Positions 27,064-36,824 of a DNA stretch of 64,000 nucleotides are shown in pieces. Position 1 is the stretch's first letter; each line of letters begins with the position of its first letter. Under the pieces are notes generated by a model. The model made no database searches. It was not told where the DNA came from and was given only the letters and a program-made list of their open reading frames with translations. A program made the position numbers and the translations under genes. Source of the stretch: Petasospora fabianii (taxonomy: Eukaryota > Ascomycota > Saccharomycetes > Phaffomycetales > Wickerhamomycetaceae); contig CP048715.1 in assembly GCA_022641835.1 (NCBI GenBank), forward strand, positions 248,001-312,000, read 5' to 3'.

Positions 27064-29652
27064 TTACAACGTAGCTTCTAAACTGATGAGCAAACTGAAT
27101 GTCTCGCGAGGCATCTTATACTGTACCATACCAGCGAAGACAACGCAGTTCTTGGCAATCAATCTTAACTCTTTAGTCTTTTCCTCCTTGATGGCAACGT
27201 TGTATGCGATGTTGTTCAACTGCTCCTTTCTCTGAGCAACACAGTTCATAGTGATGATCAACAAGTTTGGTATGTTCTTGAGCAAATTTTCATCCAAGTA
27301 TGCCAGCTCTTCAGCTTTCAACCTCGTTTGAGAAAGATCGGCCTGTGGGCTTACTGGAAGGATGTCAAGTTCCTCAATCTGCTTCAAAGCCTCATCCCAC
27401 TCCTTCTCGAGGAACAACTGTCTGATATCGGCAATCTTCAACAACTTCTTACAGATGCTCCACTTTTCAGCCGATGTGATCTGGTGAACCTGCAAGAAGT
27501 TCTCAGCAATAAGAATTGGGTTGGTCTCACTGGTACCATCAATGAGTGGCTGGTCAAGCTCAGTGTTACTCAAGTACTCACCGAGAAGCCTGTTAATGAT
27601 TGTGATCACAATCTCATACTCTTCAGCGAGCTGGTAAAGCAGCAAACCATCAAATATTCTTCCCTCCTTATCAGCAGTAATAGCAGCCTGTTCCGTCACC
27701 TTGTTTAAGAAGTCCTTCTCCAAAGAGATCAAAGACTTTCTCTGCTCAATCTTACCCGGAACTCTGACACCGGCAGAGTTGACCTTACCCAGTAAGATGG
27801 CAAACTCTCTGGTCTCCAAAATAAGCTCTCTTAAAGCTTCGTGGCATGTCTTGGTCTGGTTCTGGAATAGGCAAATAAGCACCAGGTACTCAACAGCAAT
27901 CCTTGGGTCTGAGAACTTGAAACTCTTGATGTATGAACCCATCAACTTGCTGAAGTCATCACCTCTTTCTTGCGATTTCTCAGTAGTGGTACCGCTCTGC
28001 AATAGTTGGGAGTAGGCAAGACCTATACTAATGTGGACACCATCAATTTCATTTAGCTCCAAACTGTATTTAATAGCCTCATCATATAATCCACTGAGAA
28101 GCAGCACCTGCAAGTAATTGGTAGCAAACTTCTGCTGACCATAAGATAAGATCATCTGCTGGAAGTCCTTGAGGGTGTATCTTTCATGGGCTGGATCGTA
28201 CTCAGCCTGTGGATCATCCTTCACAAGCATGAGATGCATCCAGATCCAATCCTCCGATGTGAGTGCAATGTTGGAGAGGTTTCTTCTGGTCACTTGACAA
28301 CGGCCAAGAATCTTGTACACAGCGTAACGATATGGATCTCCATCGACTGACTTCTTGATATGGTTGTTGAACTCGTTCTGAATTTGGGTTGTGAGCGGTT
28401 GTGGGAGACGCTTGTCCTTGGATGAGACATAGGCCTTGAAGTAAGGAACGAATGACTGTTCAACTTTTTTGAGCACGGATTGGTGTTCGAGCACAAGGTT
28501 CAGGGCCTCTTGCTCAAAGCCACACCTGAGGAGATAAAAGATAACAGCCCAGATTGGAATACCGTTGACAACAAGCAAGCTTCCATTTGAATTAAGTTTC
28601 TGATAGTCAATGAAGCTTTTGACCTTGTTGACAATAGTCGGAAGCCCCTTCTCGACAGCCTTGGTCTTATATATGTGATCAACAAGCTCGAAGAACTGCA
28701 GTTCCAAATAGGTCTTAGCCCTGGAGACAATTCTGTTGTTGAAGGTTGTTGTGTCAGCTGGTCTCGATGTGGAGTCTTTGAGGGATGCAATGATCTGCCA
28801 GCCCTCGTAGAGCTGCTTGGACTTGGAGTCGGATCCAGATTTGAAGATCTCGATGAACTCATGGGTAAGATCAAACTCATGCTCCACTTTAGTGTTGATC
28901 TGCAAAGCCTGTCTATGGTTGTTGAGTCTATTGATGATATCTGCATAACGCTCAAACTTGCCCCTTGTAAGGTAGTTTTCGTTGACGTTGAGCTTGGATG
29001 TTGTGTCGTTGAGAAGTCTGTTGGATTTACCCCATGAGATGGTTTTGCTTGACTGTGTAGTGGAATCCGCAGACTTGCCAAATTTGACATCACCTCTGTG
29101 CTTTTCAGATGTCTGCTGTTTGCTTAAGACAATGCCGAATGCCTCTCTAATCTCGTCTCTGCGCTGTTTCCAGTCGAGGGAGATGTTCTGGTTGACGAAA
29201 TTGTCAAAGTCTCTGGCAGCCGAGCTCAATGATTGCTCAATGGCGGACAAAATATTCTCATCCTTCTTGGATCTCAAGTAGCCATCGATATCAACGTTTT
29301 GCGCTTGAGTCTGTGGTTTGGAGCGGGCCTCGAGTGTCTTCGCACGCTCGAGCTGCTTGATGTGACCTTCAAGGGCTTCGATATCCACTTTTCCAGCGAG
29401 GAGGTAGTGGGCCTTGGTCAAGTTGTCTGTTGTTGCAACATCAATTGTAGACTTTCTAAGCTTGTGAGCACGCTTGCGTACCTCATTCATACCTAGCTGG
29501 ATGCTTCCCAAGTCGGAATAACGAGCAGGCAAGTCAGCAGCTGACTCCAGAAGCTCGTTCAAGAGCTTCTTTCCTGTTGAAAGCGGCACCACTGGGCCAG
29601 TAGACTGATCACCAGTAGGCTTAGCCTGAGCAGAAGCTGTAGCAGCACTCAT
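27064..29652 (-). CDS. NIC96: NIC96, inner-ring scaffold nucleoporin
   Basis: The ATG at 29652 (MSAATASAQAKP) gives 862 residues; the frame open beyond it has no ATG. An N-terminal coiled region at about 20-120 (RKRAHKLRK, HIKQLERAKTLEAR) fits the segment that binds the Nsp1-Nup49-Nup57 trimer. A long helical ACE1-type domain fills the rest, with LRCGFEQEALNLVLEHQSV and YRYAVYKILGRCQ typical of Nic96/Nup93. Length is close to S. cerevisiae Nic96 (839). It is essential in the nuclear pore inner ring. The next upstream gene on the same strand, CHL1, ends 253 bases before this start. Confidence 0.93.
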   Translation of the reverse strand: MSAATASAQAKPTGDQSTGPVVPLSTGKKLLNELLESAADLPARYSDLGSIQLGMNEVRKRAHKLRKSTIDVATTDNLTKAHYLLAGKVDIEALEGHIKQLERAKTLEARSKPQTQAQNVDIDGYLRSKKDENILSAIEQSLSSAARDFDNFVNQNISLDWKQRRDEIREAFGIVLSKQQTSEKHRGDVKFGKSADSTTQSSKTISWGKSNRLLNDTTSKLNVNENYLTRGKFERYADIINRLNNHRQALQINTKVEHEFDLTHEFIEIFKSGSDSKSKQLYEGWQIIASLKDSTSRPADTTTFNNRIVSRAKTYLELQFFELVDHIYKTKAVEKGLPTIVNKVKSFIDYQKLNSNGSLLVVNGIPIWAVIFYLLRCGFEQEALNLVLEHQSVLKKVEQSFVPYFKAYVSSKDKRLPQPLTTQIQNEFNNHIKKSVDGDPYRYAVYKILGRCQVTRRNLSNIALTSEDWIWMHLMLVKDDPQAEYDPAHERYTLKDFQQMILSYGQQKFATNYLQVLLLSGLYDEAIKYSLELNEIDGVHISIGLAYSQLLQSGTTTEKSQERGDDFSKLMGSYIKSFKFSDPRIAVEYLVLICLFQNQTKTCHEALRELILETREFAILLGKVNSAGVRVPGKIEQRKSLISLEKDFLNKVTEQAAITADKEGRIFDGLLLYQLAEEYEIVITIINRLLGEYLSNTELDQPLIDGTSETNPILIAENFLQVHQITSAEKWSICKKLLKIADIRQLFLEKEWDEALKQIEELDILPVSPQADLSQTRLKAEELAYLDENLLKNIPNLLIITMNCVAQRKEQLNNIAYNVAIKEEKTKELRLIAKNCVVFAGMVQYKMPRETFSLLISLEATL

Positions 29653-29904
29653 TTCACAGTGAATATGATCGTGATTGCTCGCGTCGAGTGTTGTTCGATT
29701 CGATCTCTTGGGTACTTGTCCAAAGGTAAACAAAAACAAAATTTCGAAAAGCCATGTTGGATGAGTTCGCGCCGGGTAACCCGTATCACGGCACTATATA
29801 TACACATTGTCAGGGCTCTTCCCTCTCTTGATTGACAAATCCTGATCTCACTTACATTGATACAGAGGTCTATGAAAGGCATTGATCTATAATAAATATT
29901 ATGA

Positions 29905-32346
29905 TTAATCTGTTGTTCTACCCTTTTGTTGAAAAAATGACTTTGTACGGGCCACAACACCACTATGATCGAGACCCTTGGAAATCCTCAACTTGATCCA
30001 CTCACTCAGCTTGTTCTCAATCCTCTCACCACTGTATCTCTTGTCAAATAAATAAATCGTTGCGTAGTCGTTTCTGTTTCTGATGGATCTCCCGACACTC
30101 TGGTTTACTGCTCTCATGCAGATGTTTTCGTAGAAGTCTCGAGTGGCTTCGTTAGCAGCAGCTTTATCACCTCCAGTGCGTTCGAGAACCTGATCTTCAA
30201 TGAACTTCCTCTTAGAAATGATCTCACCAGAAAATGCATTTGGATATGGAAGACCAATCACCATGACAGCTCTTGCCAGATCATCGGAGAAATTGATACC
30301 CTCAGAGAGACGTCCACCAATAACAGAAAGCAAGAGTCCACCACCGCCCTTGGCGATCTCCGTGGAGTAGTCTGCCAATACATCTGTCGTTGAAGACTCG
30401 CTAAACATCTTCTTTTTGCAGTTGATCTTTTCATAGACACCGGTCTTCTTCCATCCTTCCAAAACATCAGCTAAATACTTATAGCTTGGGAAGAACACCA
30501 CAGCACCACCGGGGACATTTTCAATGACCTCATATACGGCCTCCCCTACATCCTTGATCATGTTTAGGTTATCTCTCTTGTCAAACGAAAACTCAAAATC
30601 GACAGTTCTCTTCCCCATCACAAACACTTCCAGATTCTCTTTTGGAATGACATGACCACAGGTAAACTTTCTTACCTGCTCCTTCCCAACATAGGGGAAC
30701 AAATAGTTGTAGTAGTCTTCGGTTGGCTCCATTGTACCACCGGCCAAAATGACACACTTAGCCTCATCGACAATATCCCTAAAGACCTCAGATGGATCCA
30801 AGAGCATGTAGCTCAGTGACACATTGGGTCCCTTAACATCGAAGAAGAACTTCCCCTCCTTCGATGGATTTGATATTGATTTCAAGAACTCAATGATCTT
30901 GAACAAGACTGGTGTTTTGTGACGGTCTAGTTTGTCCATGTACGATTCAATCTTGTAGGCAATCTTGGACACCGTCAAATACTTGTCAAGCTTGTGAATG
31001 TTCAACAAATCACCAGTGGTGCCTTGAAACATATCCATAATGTCAATCGGTCTTCCTGGAGCAATCTTATCAATTTTGCTGACATACTTCAAAATGATGT
31101 CAATGATCTTGATGAGCTTCATCAGGTTAACCCTGTTTCCACCATTCATTCGTCTGGTAAACTTTTGCAGGTATGCCTTGAGTGATGACTTGCAGAGCTC
31201 AAACTCGTTGACTGAAACAGTGACAGAGTGGATAGATGTGATAGTGTCCAATAAATTGTGAGCCTCATCAATGACCACTATAGAATCTTTGATGGAAATA
31301 CCAAGTGCATCACGGGACTTCTTGGTAAGGAGTAGTTGGTATGGGAGAGTCATAACCTCGGAGTATGGAACACCCTTTCTGACGGAGTAGTAAGGACAGA
31401 CACCGATGGCTTCACCAAGTGATGGAAGGTCTTCAATGTCTCGGATCTTTGCGAAAACAGAGTCTTTGAATTCTGTAGCTTTGTCTTGCATATCTGGATT
31501 TTTTGGGGCAGGGTAAAACTCACACCTATCCTTGGAGTCGGCCCTCTGGTGATCGAGACATGCCTCATTCATGAGTGTAACATCGTTGATGTTGGACACC
31601 TTTTTGTGAATACAGAGTTGCTTTCTGGACCCGAGAGGGAGGTATTTGAGATGTTCCTCTACCTCTGTGTAAGAAGATGGGAACAATGGCAGACGGAGCT
31701 GGGAGGAGAACTGGTTGAGCTGGGAATGGGTTCTTGATGCAAAGAAAATTTTGGTGTTCTGGATCAAAAGATCAGAGTCCTTATTATCGTCACCGTTCAG
31801 TTTTCGCATTAGTTGCTTGATCTCAAGACCAAGTTCTTCGTTCTTGTCCCTAAGTGTCCTCGCCTCTGGTCTGTCCTCATCTTCGGAGACATAGTCAGCA
31901 GGGACGAACGCATCATCGGGCTCTGCAGATTCAATTTCGATTTTCTTGATCTTCTTCAGCTTTCGCTCTTTGAGTGAATTGATCCTGCGGTTCTCTGATT
32001 TAGCGGCCACTTCTTGCAGGTGCCTTTCGTAATCTCCTGCAGCATCGTTCTTGGTCTTGTTCACCATGCTCTTGTAGGATTCCTTCACCCAGGCAGGTTC
32101 ATCATCGCTCTGTTCTTCCTCCTCTTCATCGAACCCCTGAGAAAAAGAATTCTTCTTATGTTCTCGTAGCCATGTCATGGATGAACAAATCAGTGAAAGC
32201 GTCTTTCCTGTACCCGTGGGACTTTCGAACAACCCAATCTTGTAGTTGTTCGTGAAGACGTCGTACAACGCTCGCATGAAGTCGAGCTGGATGTCGTATG
32301 GCTTGTACGGATGGTAGAATCTCTCCCGCTCCGTGTCAGCTGCCAT
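29905..32346 (-). CDS. CHL1: CHL1, DDX11/FANCJ-type Fe-S DNA helicase
   Basis: This 813-residue superfamily 2 XPD-like helicase starts with a QLDFM Q-motif-like segment and Walker A SPTGTGKT at 42-49. A charged insertion follows. The Fe-S cluster region has cysteines in KQLCIHKK, EACLDHQ, RCEFYP and GVCPYYS. Walker B is VVIDEAHNL, and the C-terminal motifs include GRLSEGINFSDD and QSVGRSIRNRNDYA. Chl1 aids sister-chromatid cohesion and lagging-strand processing with Ctf4 and the Csm3-Tof1 complex. Two ACGCGT boxes lie about 100 bases upstream. Length is near the S. cerevisiae protein (861). Confidence 0.93.
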   Translation of the reverse strand: MAADTERERFYHPYKPYDIQLDFMRALYDVFTNNYKIGLFESPTGTGKTLSLICSSMTWLREHKKNSFSQGFDEEEEEQSDDEPAWVKESYKSMVNKTKNDAAGDYERHLQEVAAKSENRRINSLKERKLKKIKKIEIESAEPDDAFVPADYVSEDEDRPEARTLRDKNEELGLEIKQLMRKLNGDDNKDSDLLIQNTKIFFASRTHSQLNQFSSQLRLPLFPSSYTEVEEHLKYLPLGSRKQLCIHKKVSNINDVTLMNEACLDHQRADSKDRCEFYPAPKNPDMQDKATEFKDSVFAKIRDIEDLPSLGEAIGVCPYYSVRKGVPYSEVMTLPYQLLLTKKSRDALGISIKDSIVVIDEAHNLLDTITSIHSVTVSVNEFELCKSSLKAYLQKFTRRMNGGNRVNLMKLIKIIDIILKYVSKIDKIAPGRPIDIMDMFQGTTGDLLNIHKLDKYLTVSKIAYKIESYMDKLDRHKTPVLFKIIEFLKSISNPSKEGKFFFDVKGPNVSLSYMLLDPSEVFRDIVDEAKCVILAGGTMEPTEDYYNYLFPYVGKEQVRKFTCGHVIPKENLEVFVMGKRTVDFEFSFDKRDNLNMIKDVGEAVYEVIENVPGGAVVFFPSYKYLADVLEGWKKTGVYEKINCKKKMFSESSTTDVLADYSTEIAKGGGGLLLSVIGGRLSEGINFSDDLARAVMVIGLPYPNAFSGEIISKRKFIEDQVLERTGGDKAAANEATRDFYENICMRAVNQSVGRSIRNRNDYATIYLFDKRYSGERIENKLSEWIKLRISKGLDHSGVVARTKSFFQQKGRTTD

Positions 32347-32842
32347 TGTGTGTTTTATGTTGTGGTAGTGTGTAGTGGATTGGCATGGGCTTTGTGAGCA
32401 GTGGTGGAGCTTGATAGGAGGCGGAGAAACGATAGAGAGATGAGACGCGTAAGTTTACGCGTGTAATATAACGCTAGGGTTTCGCGTAGATGAGCAGTCA
32501 GCTGGACAGACTGCTTGCAATTTGCGGAGGCACCGACGAGGTGAGAAGCCGGAGAACGCCTCTAGAAAGATAGGAGCGGCATCTAATATATTATTGGAAG
32601 CAGGAGACCATAGACAATGAGCGGGTCATCTGATTGAAGTTACCCGAAGGCGACTTTGCTGCAGCTGATTTGAGCTCGCGGGAACCGGGTAATGAAAATT
32701 GGGGATGACGATGACAGTTCCAGGAGACAATAATGGCCAAGAAGGTAACAGCGCACCAAAGACTCACGTCACTGGAATTCAAATCGTCTCCAACAGGCTC
32801 ACTAAGGTACACTACCTATACTGACTATAAAGTGACCGCAAA
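32347..32842. other. Divergent region CHL1 / proline-rich protein gene
   Basis: It contains the MCB pair at 32445-32462 and a TTCGCGT at 32481-32487. A 37-codon frame at 32733-32846 is listed separately. A short frame beginning at 32490 (MSSQLDRLLAICGGTDE before a possible donor) has no identifiable continuation. Confidence 0.45.
32445..32462. promoter_or_regulatory. Two MCB (ACGCGT) sites upstream of CHL1
   Basis: Perfect ACGCGT hexamers lie at 32445-32450 and 32457-32462, spaced 12 bases apart and about 100 bases from the CHL1 start. This is the classical arrangement for MBF-driven G1/S genes. Confidence 0.65.
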
Positions 32843-32846
32843 ATGA
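32733..32846 (+). CDS. Candidate upstream ORF (37 residues) overlapping the next start codon
   Basis: The frame begins with ATGGCCAAGAAG in good context and ends in a TGA that overlaps the ATG at 32843 (ATGA). No family is recognised. It may be a regulatory uORF allowing reinitiation, or chance. Confidence 0.3.
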   Translation: MAKKVTAHQRLTSLEFKSSPTGSLRYTTYTDYKVTAK

Positions 32847-33475
32847 GTCGCAGCAACAATCCCTTCGCACAGGATATTGAGCAGCAAGTTATAGCTGATA
32901 GCACGGGCACGCCTCCACTGGGCGTAAGACCGTCTGATCCATCCATCATGGAAGAGCAGACAATCCAATCCACTACGGCCAGTAGACACAACAGTACACA
33001 TAGCAGTACACACAGCTCAACATCCCCATCTGTGCCGCTGATTCGTGTTGAAACGGACCAACCCCACAGCACGACACATGACATTCCACACGAGGAGCAC
33101 CTCCCAACCGAGGCGCCACCTGCATATTCAGAAGTTGACCCAAATCCCTCACCTATGGCTTCACCACTTTTATCGGCCCAACAGACGGATGATCGTCCAC
33201 CTGTAACACCTCCCCGTCCTGTGAGCTCGAATGGCGAGTCCTATCAGCGCCCAGCTGCTCCGCCTCCATTGCACCTCAATACAGACTACTACCCACCGCC
33301 GGGACCACCGCCATCACATTACCAGCAGCAGACGAGTCCCCAACTTCCAGCAAGACCGGTAAGTCCAAGACTTCCGCCGAGAAGATCGAGTCAGTTCCCA
33401 GGAAGAACAGGTGCTACGTATAACGGTGCTCAACTCGGCCCCGGTAGACCACCTCTCCCTCAGAGACGATACTGA
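32843..33475 (+). CDS. Proline-rich protein with NPF and PPAY motifs, unknown
   Basis: This 210-residue protein is predicted to be disordered. It has an NPF tripeptide at 6-8 (EH-domain type), Ser/Thr/His-rich repeats at 46-62, and a PPAY motif at 92-95 (EAPPAYSEVDP), the WW-binding signal used by Rsp5 adaptors. Several SH3-type proline patches occupy the C-terminal half (PPPGPPP, PARPVSPRLPPRR, RPPLPQRRY). No membrane segment is seen. The motif set suggests an endocytic or ubiquitin-ligase scaffold; this is inference from short motifs. I do not recognise a named homologue. The start at 32843 overlaps the stop of a short upstream frame. Confidence 0.7.
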   Translation: MSRSNNPFAQDIEQQVIADSTGTPPLGVRPSDPSIMEEQTIQSTTASRHNSTHSSTHSSTSPSVPLIRVETDQPHSTTHDIPHEEHLPTEAPPAYSEVDPNPSPMASPLLSAQQTDDRPPVTPPRPVSSNGESYQRPAAPPPLHLNTDYYPPPGPPPSHYQQQTSPQLPARPVSPRLPPRRSSQFPGRTGATYNGAQLGPGRPPLPQRRY

Positions 33476-33621
33476 TCATGAGGCATCTGCTACATTGTTA
33501 TGAAAGCCATTAATTAATGTTTGTACTTTGTGTCACATGGCGTATTATACTAGTATTCAAAATCTCTTTTGTAACAAAATGCAGTGTCATAATATTCATT
33601 AGATGCAAATTACACCAAAGC

Positions 33622-34929
33622 TCACCAACCCTTGCTTCTCTTACCAAATACACCACCGCTGCCACCTCTTCTCTTTAACTTATAAGCTTTGAAGTTTCTG
33701 CTTACACCAGCAGGTTTTCTCTTACCCTTCATCAATGAGTAGTCCACTTTCTGTCTAACATAATCATTTCCATCATCACTCCATTCCTCGCTCTCATCAC
33801 TCTCAAGAACTTCAATTTCATCCTTCTGCACAATGTTTTTGATCTGTTCCTTAACATCACCTTCAGTGTCAATTGCAGTATCTTCTTCACCAGATGGCAA
33901 TGGCTTGATGTGCACAAGGCGATGTTGACGCTTTGGACCTTTACGTTTCTTTCTCTTCCATTTAGCCTGGCCCTTATCCTCTATAAGCTCGACTTGGTCG
34001 TCTTCGTTGGTCTCTTCATGTTCTGAGTCGGAGGATGATGGGGCCTCGAGGTAATCAAATTCATCATAGTCACCATATTTGAGATCTTCTTGAATATCTT
34101 GAAGCTCGGCAATTAGTGTTGTGAGTCCCTTCTTAATCCTCTGTGATGCGAGCGGCGAGGGGGATGCGGTAACCACATGAGACTTGTTAGAGGATTTTAA
34201 GTAAGCTGGTGTTTCTATCATGTTTGGTGCCGTATTATTCTGAGGTGTCTTGAAGATTGGTTTAGAGAGGATGGCATCCGTGAATGGTACAGCTGGTGAG
34301 CTTGGTAATTGAGCAGGCTCCTCCACTGGTGATGATGAATTCACTGCAGAGCTACCTTCAACATCATGTCTCATAAACGAAGAGAAATCTAGTCTTTTCT
34401 TGGTTGGTGTTTGGAACTCATCGTAATAAGGCTCTTCGATCGTGATCTGGGGCATGGTCTTTGTCGGTGTTGTCTTAATTGGTGTGTTGGCGGTGATTGC
34501 CTCAAATATGCTTAGCACGCGACCATTGAGTTGTGGTGTTGGACCAAGCATCTTCACAACGGGTGAAGGCGCTGATGGTGGTGATGTCTGCTGTGGTGTG
34601 TTCAAATGTGTAGTTGGTTTCCTTGACTTTTGCGGAGTTGAATATAGATGATTGGCGTTTTTAGTGGGAGTCAATGGTTCTCTAATCGAAGTCTCAGCTT
34701 TCAAAGCCTTCATAGCCTTCATCTTGATTGTGTTGTACATCTTGTACTTAGCAGCTGTCAATTGATATTAGTAATTTGGCTTCATCTTTCCCCTGACTGC
34801 CTCCTCTCTTAGATACTCACCAATCGATGCATCCTTCTTGATGTCCTCCTTCTGTGGGTTTCGCCCCTCCTTTTCCCTAAATTCATGTTCCCATCGCTTA
34901 ATCTCAACCTTTAATGCCTGCTGATCCAT
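33622..34929 (-). CDS. SLD2: SLD2 (DRC1/RecQL4-N-like) replication initiation factor; one intron
   Basis: Exon 1 runs from 34929 to about 34821 and exon 2 is 34754-33622, giving about 413 residues. Donor GTGAGT, branch ACTAAT and acceptor GACAG are present. Exon 1 carries the conserved N-terminal helix KRWEHEFREKEGRNP followed by KEDIKK, joined at the junction to AAKYKMY, the Sld2/RecQL4 signature that contacts DNA and GINS. The middle has many SP/TP sites for CDK (for example PLTPTK, YSTPQK). The C-terminus has a basic WKRKKRKGPKRQHR block and NFKAYKLKRR. Phosphorylated Sld2 binds Dpb11 to start replication. The exact end of exon 1 could be off by one base by my reading. Confidence 0.88.
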
Positions 34930-35814
34930 GATAGTGTGACTTATCTTTCATCAATATTGGAGCCCTTGCTAAAAGACTAAGGGATCAAAAGGGATAGAGA
35001 AAGAGAAAGACAGACGCGTCGCCTACGTCGCGCTACGCGCTACGAACCTACGCGAACTCGTTTGATTCCTGATCGATTCGCGAACACGACTCGATCGTTT
35101 TTACCCGTGGAGTCATGGCAGATCGCGACTCGTTTTCCCCTCACCGTTATCTCCCTCCATCTCCTTAAGAGCACATTAGAGGTGGTCGGAGAGGGGAAGT
35201 GTTTGTTGACACTGTTGATGGCTATTGTTCTCTGCATGATGCCTCGACACCGTCTTTAATCGTTGATGCATCTTCATGTTCACAAATTAATGACACCAGT
35301 ACAATACACATGCCTCGCGGGAGGCCATCTATGGTATGCGCGGGTGCACACCCGTGTGTCACAACCCCCACGGATCTTTGACATTGGCTGCTCGAGCCAA
35401 TTGAGCCCGCGGAGGACGCGATGACCGGATGGCGGCTGCAACCTTGTTGGGGGATGTGCGGGTACTAAGGAAGGCAAGAGCAAATGGCGCTGAGCGGAAA
35501 AGTAATGTAAGTGCTACATCTTTCTTTCAAACAATAGTTCTATGATATTCGTAGATCTCGTAACGGAATATAGACAAAAGGCAGATAAAACATAACAGCG
35601 TGGAAGGTGAGAGGGGAAATTTATTCGTTGGGATCATGGCATGCATTCATATCCTCGGGTCGTGGGTCATAAGAGGAGTGTTGATGTGGGATGTCATTGC
35701 AGCATGAAAAAAGGGGACTAGAGAAGTAGTAATGGTGGTGGTTAAACGGTCATTTCAATCGTAATAAATAATCTTGTAGGTGTGGGTTCGATAGTGAGGT
35801 GTATGGTGGGGGCA
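34930..35814. other. Region between SLD2 and HAP4
   Basis: It holds the SLD2 promoter (ACGCGT at 35014, CGCGAA at 35051) and the HAP4 3' side. Open frames at 35040-35483 show no protein-like features. Nothing else is supported in these 885 bases. Confidence 0.45.
35014..35019. promoter_or_regulatory. MCB (ACGCGT) upstream of SLD2
   Basis: A perfect ACGCGT lies 85 bases from the SLD2 ATG, with further CGCG-rich half sites (35029-35056) behind it. Confidence 0.6.
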
Positions 35815-36824
35815 TTAATTCCAGTTCCAAAACTCATTGTCGATGGAGTTTTTGTCAGTGGCGGTCTGGAAGAAAAGATCAGAGGCGTCAGTTTTGAAAA
35901 CGCTCTCCTCTTTTAAGAAATTGAACTCAAATTCATTCTCCTCCTTTTGCATCTTGGCCTTGAGATAACTCATTGAAGGTGGTTGGAATTTATCCTCCTC
36001 TTCGTTAGAGATGGAATTCGTAGATGGTTCAAACAACGAAGTTGACAAAAACTCGTCAATCTTTAACACCTGATCCTCCTTAATAGATCCGAGAGAAGAG
36101 ATAGAACTTGCCAAACTCGATGTATTTGATGTCAAAGATGGTGTAGAGATTTGGGAACTGTTGTCATCTTCCTCGCAACTCTCAATGTTGAACAAACTGG
36201 ACATCTCGTCACTGGAGATGCTTCTCTTCTTATGGAAAAGTTCCTCCTCCTGGACATGTGGTTTAAAGCACTCGCGCTCCTGTTTCAAAGACTTGAGATC
36301 AGCAACGAGACGAGACAACTCTTGTTTGAGGAGTTGATTTTCTTCCTTCATGTTCTTAAGAGCCAGCTCAAGCATGGAGGTGTCATCCTTCTTGAAATCG
36401 ACAGGAGTTCCTGGGGATCGTGGTGACGAGGCAGAAGTTGTTGACATTGATGGGGCAGGAGTGATCATTTGCATAGACTGAAGAGCTTGTGGGAGAGAAG
36501 AATTTGGAGAAAGTGATTGAGCAGGTTGTAGTGGTTGTGTTTGTAAGGGTTGTTGTTGCTGTTGTTGGTTTTTCTTCTTGTAAGTCTTCTTTGGCTCCTT
36601 CTTTTGTTGTGAAGCGGAGGCGGCATTTGGTTTTCTACCTGGTCTCGGTCTTGGTGGTAGAACCCATTGTTTAGAGGTTCTAATCACAGTGGGTGTTGCA
36701 ATCTTCTGAAGATGATTCAGATTAATGTGAGACGCTTGGTGTTCTATGAGCAATGGTGTTAGTTTCAATGTTTCATCTCCGATTCCAGAGGGAGGAGGAG
36801 AAGATCAGACGTACTCGTATCCAT
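35815..36824 (-). CDS. HAP4: HAP4-like activator subunit of the CCAAT-binding complex; 10-base first exon
   Basis: Exon 1 is only 10 bases (36824-36815, ATG GAT ACG A). A 71-base intron follows with donor GTACGT, branch ACTAAC and acceptor CATAG. Exon 2 is 36743-35815, giving 312 residues. The diagnostic Hap4 motif SKQWVLPPRPRPGRKP lies at about 27-42 and binds the Hap2/3/5 complex. A poly-Gln stretch and a Leu-zipper-like coiled coil (about 128-160) follow, then an acidic C-terminal half with repeated Phe/Leu/Asp/Glu motifs and aromatic end (NEFWNWN) typical of activation domains. No clear bZIP basic region is seen, so it looks Hap4-like, not HapX-like. It would control respiratory genes such as COX5 and ATP25, though no target sites were shown. 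Confidence 0.88.
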
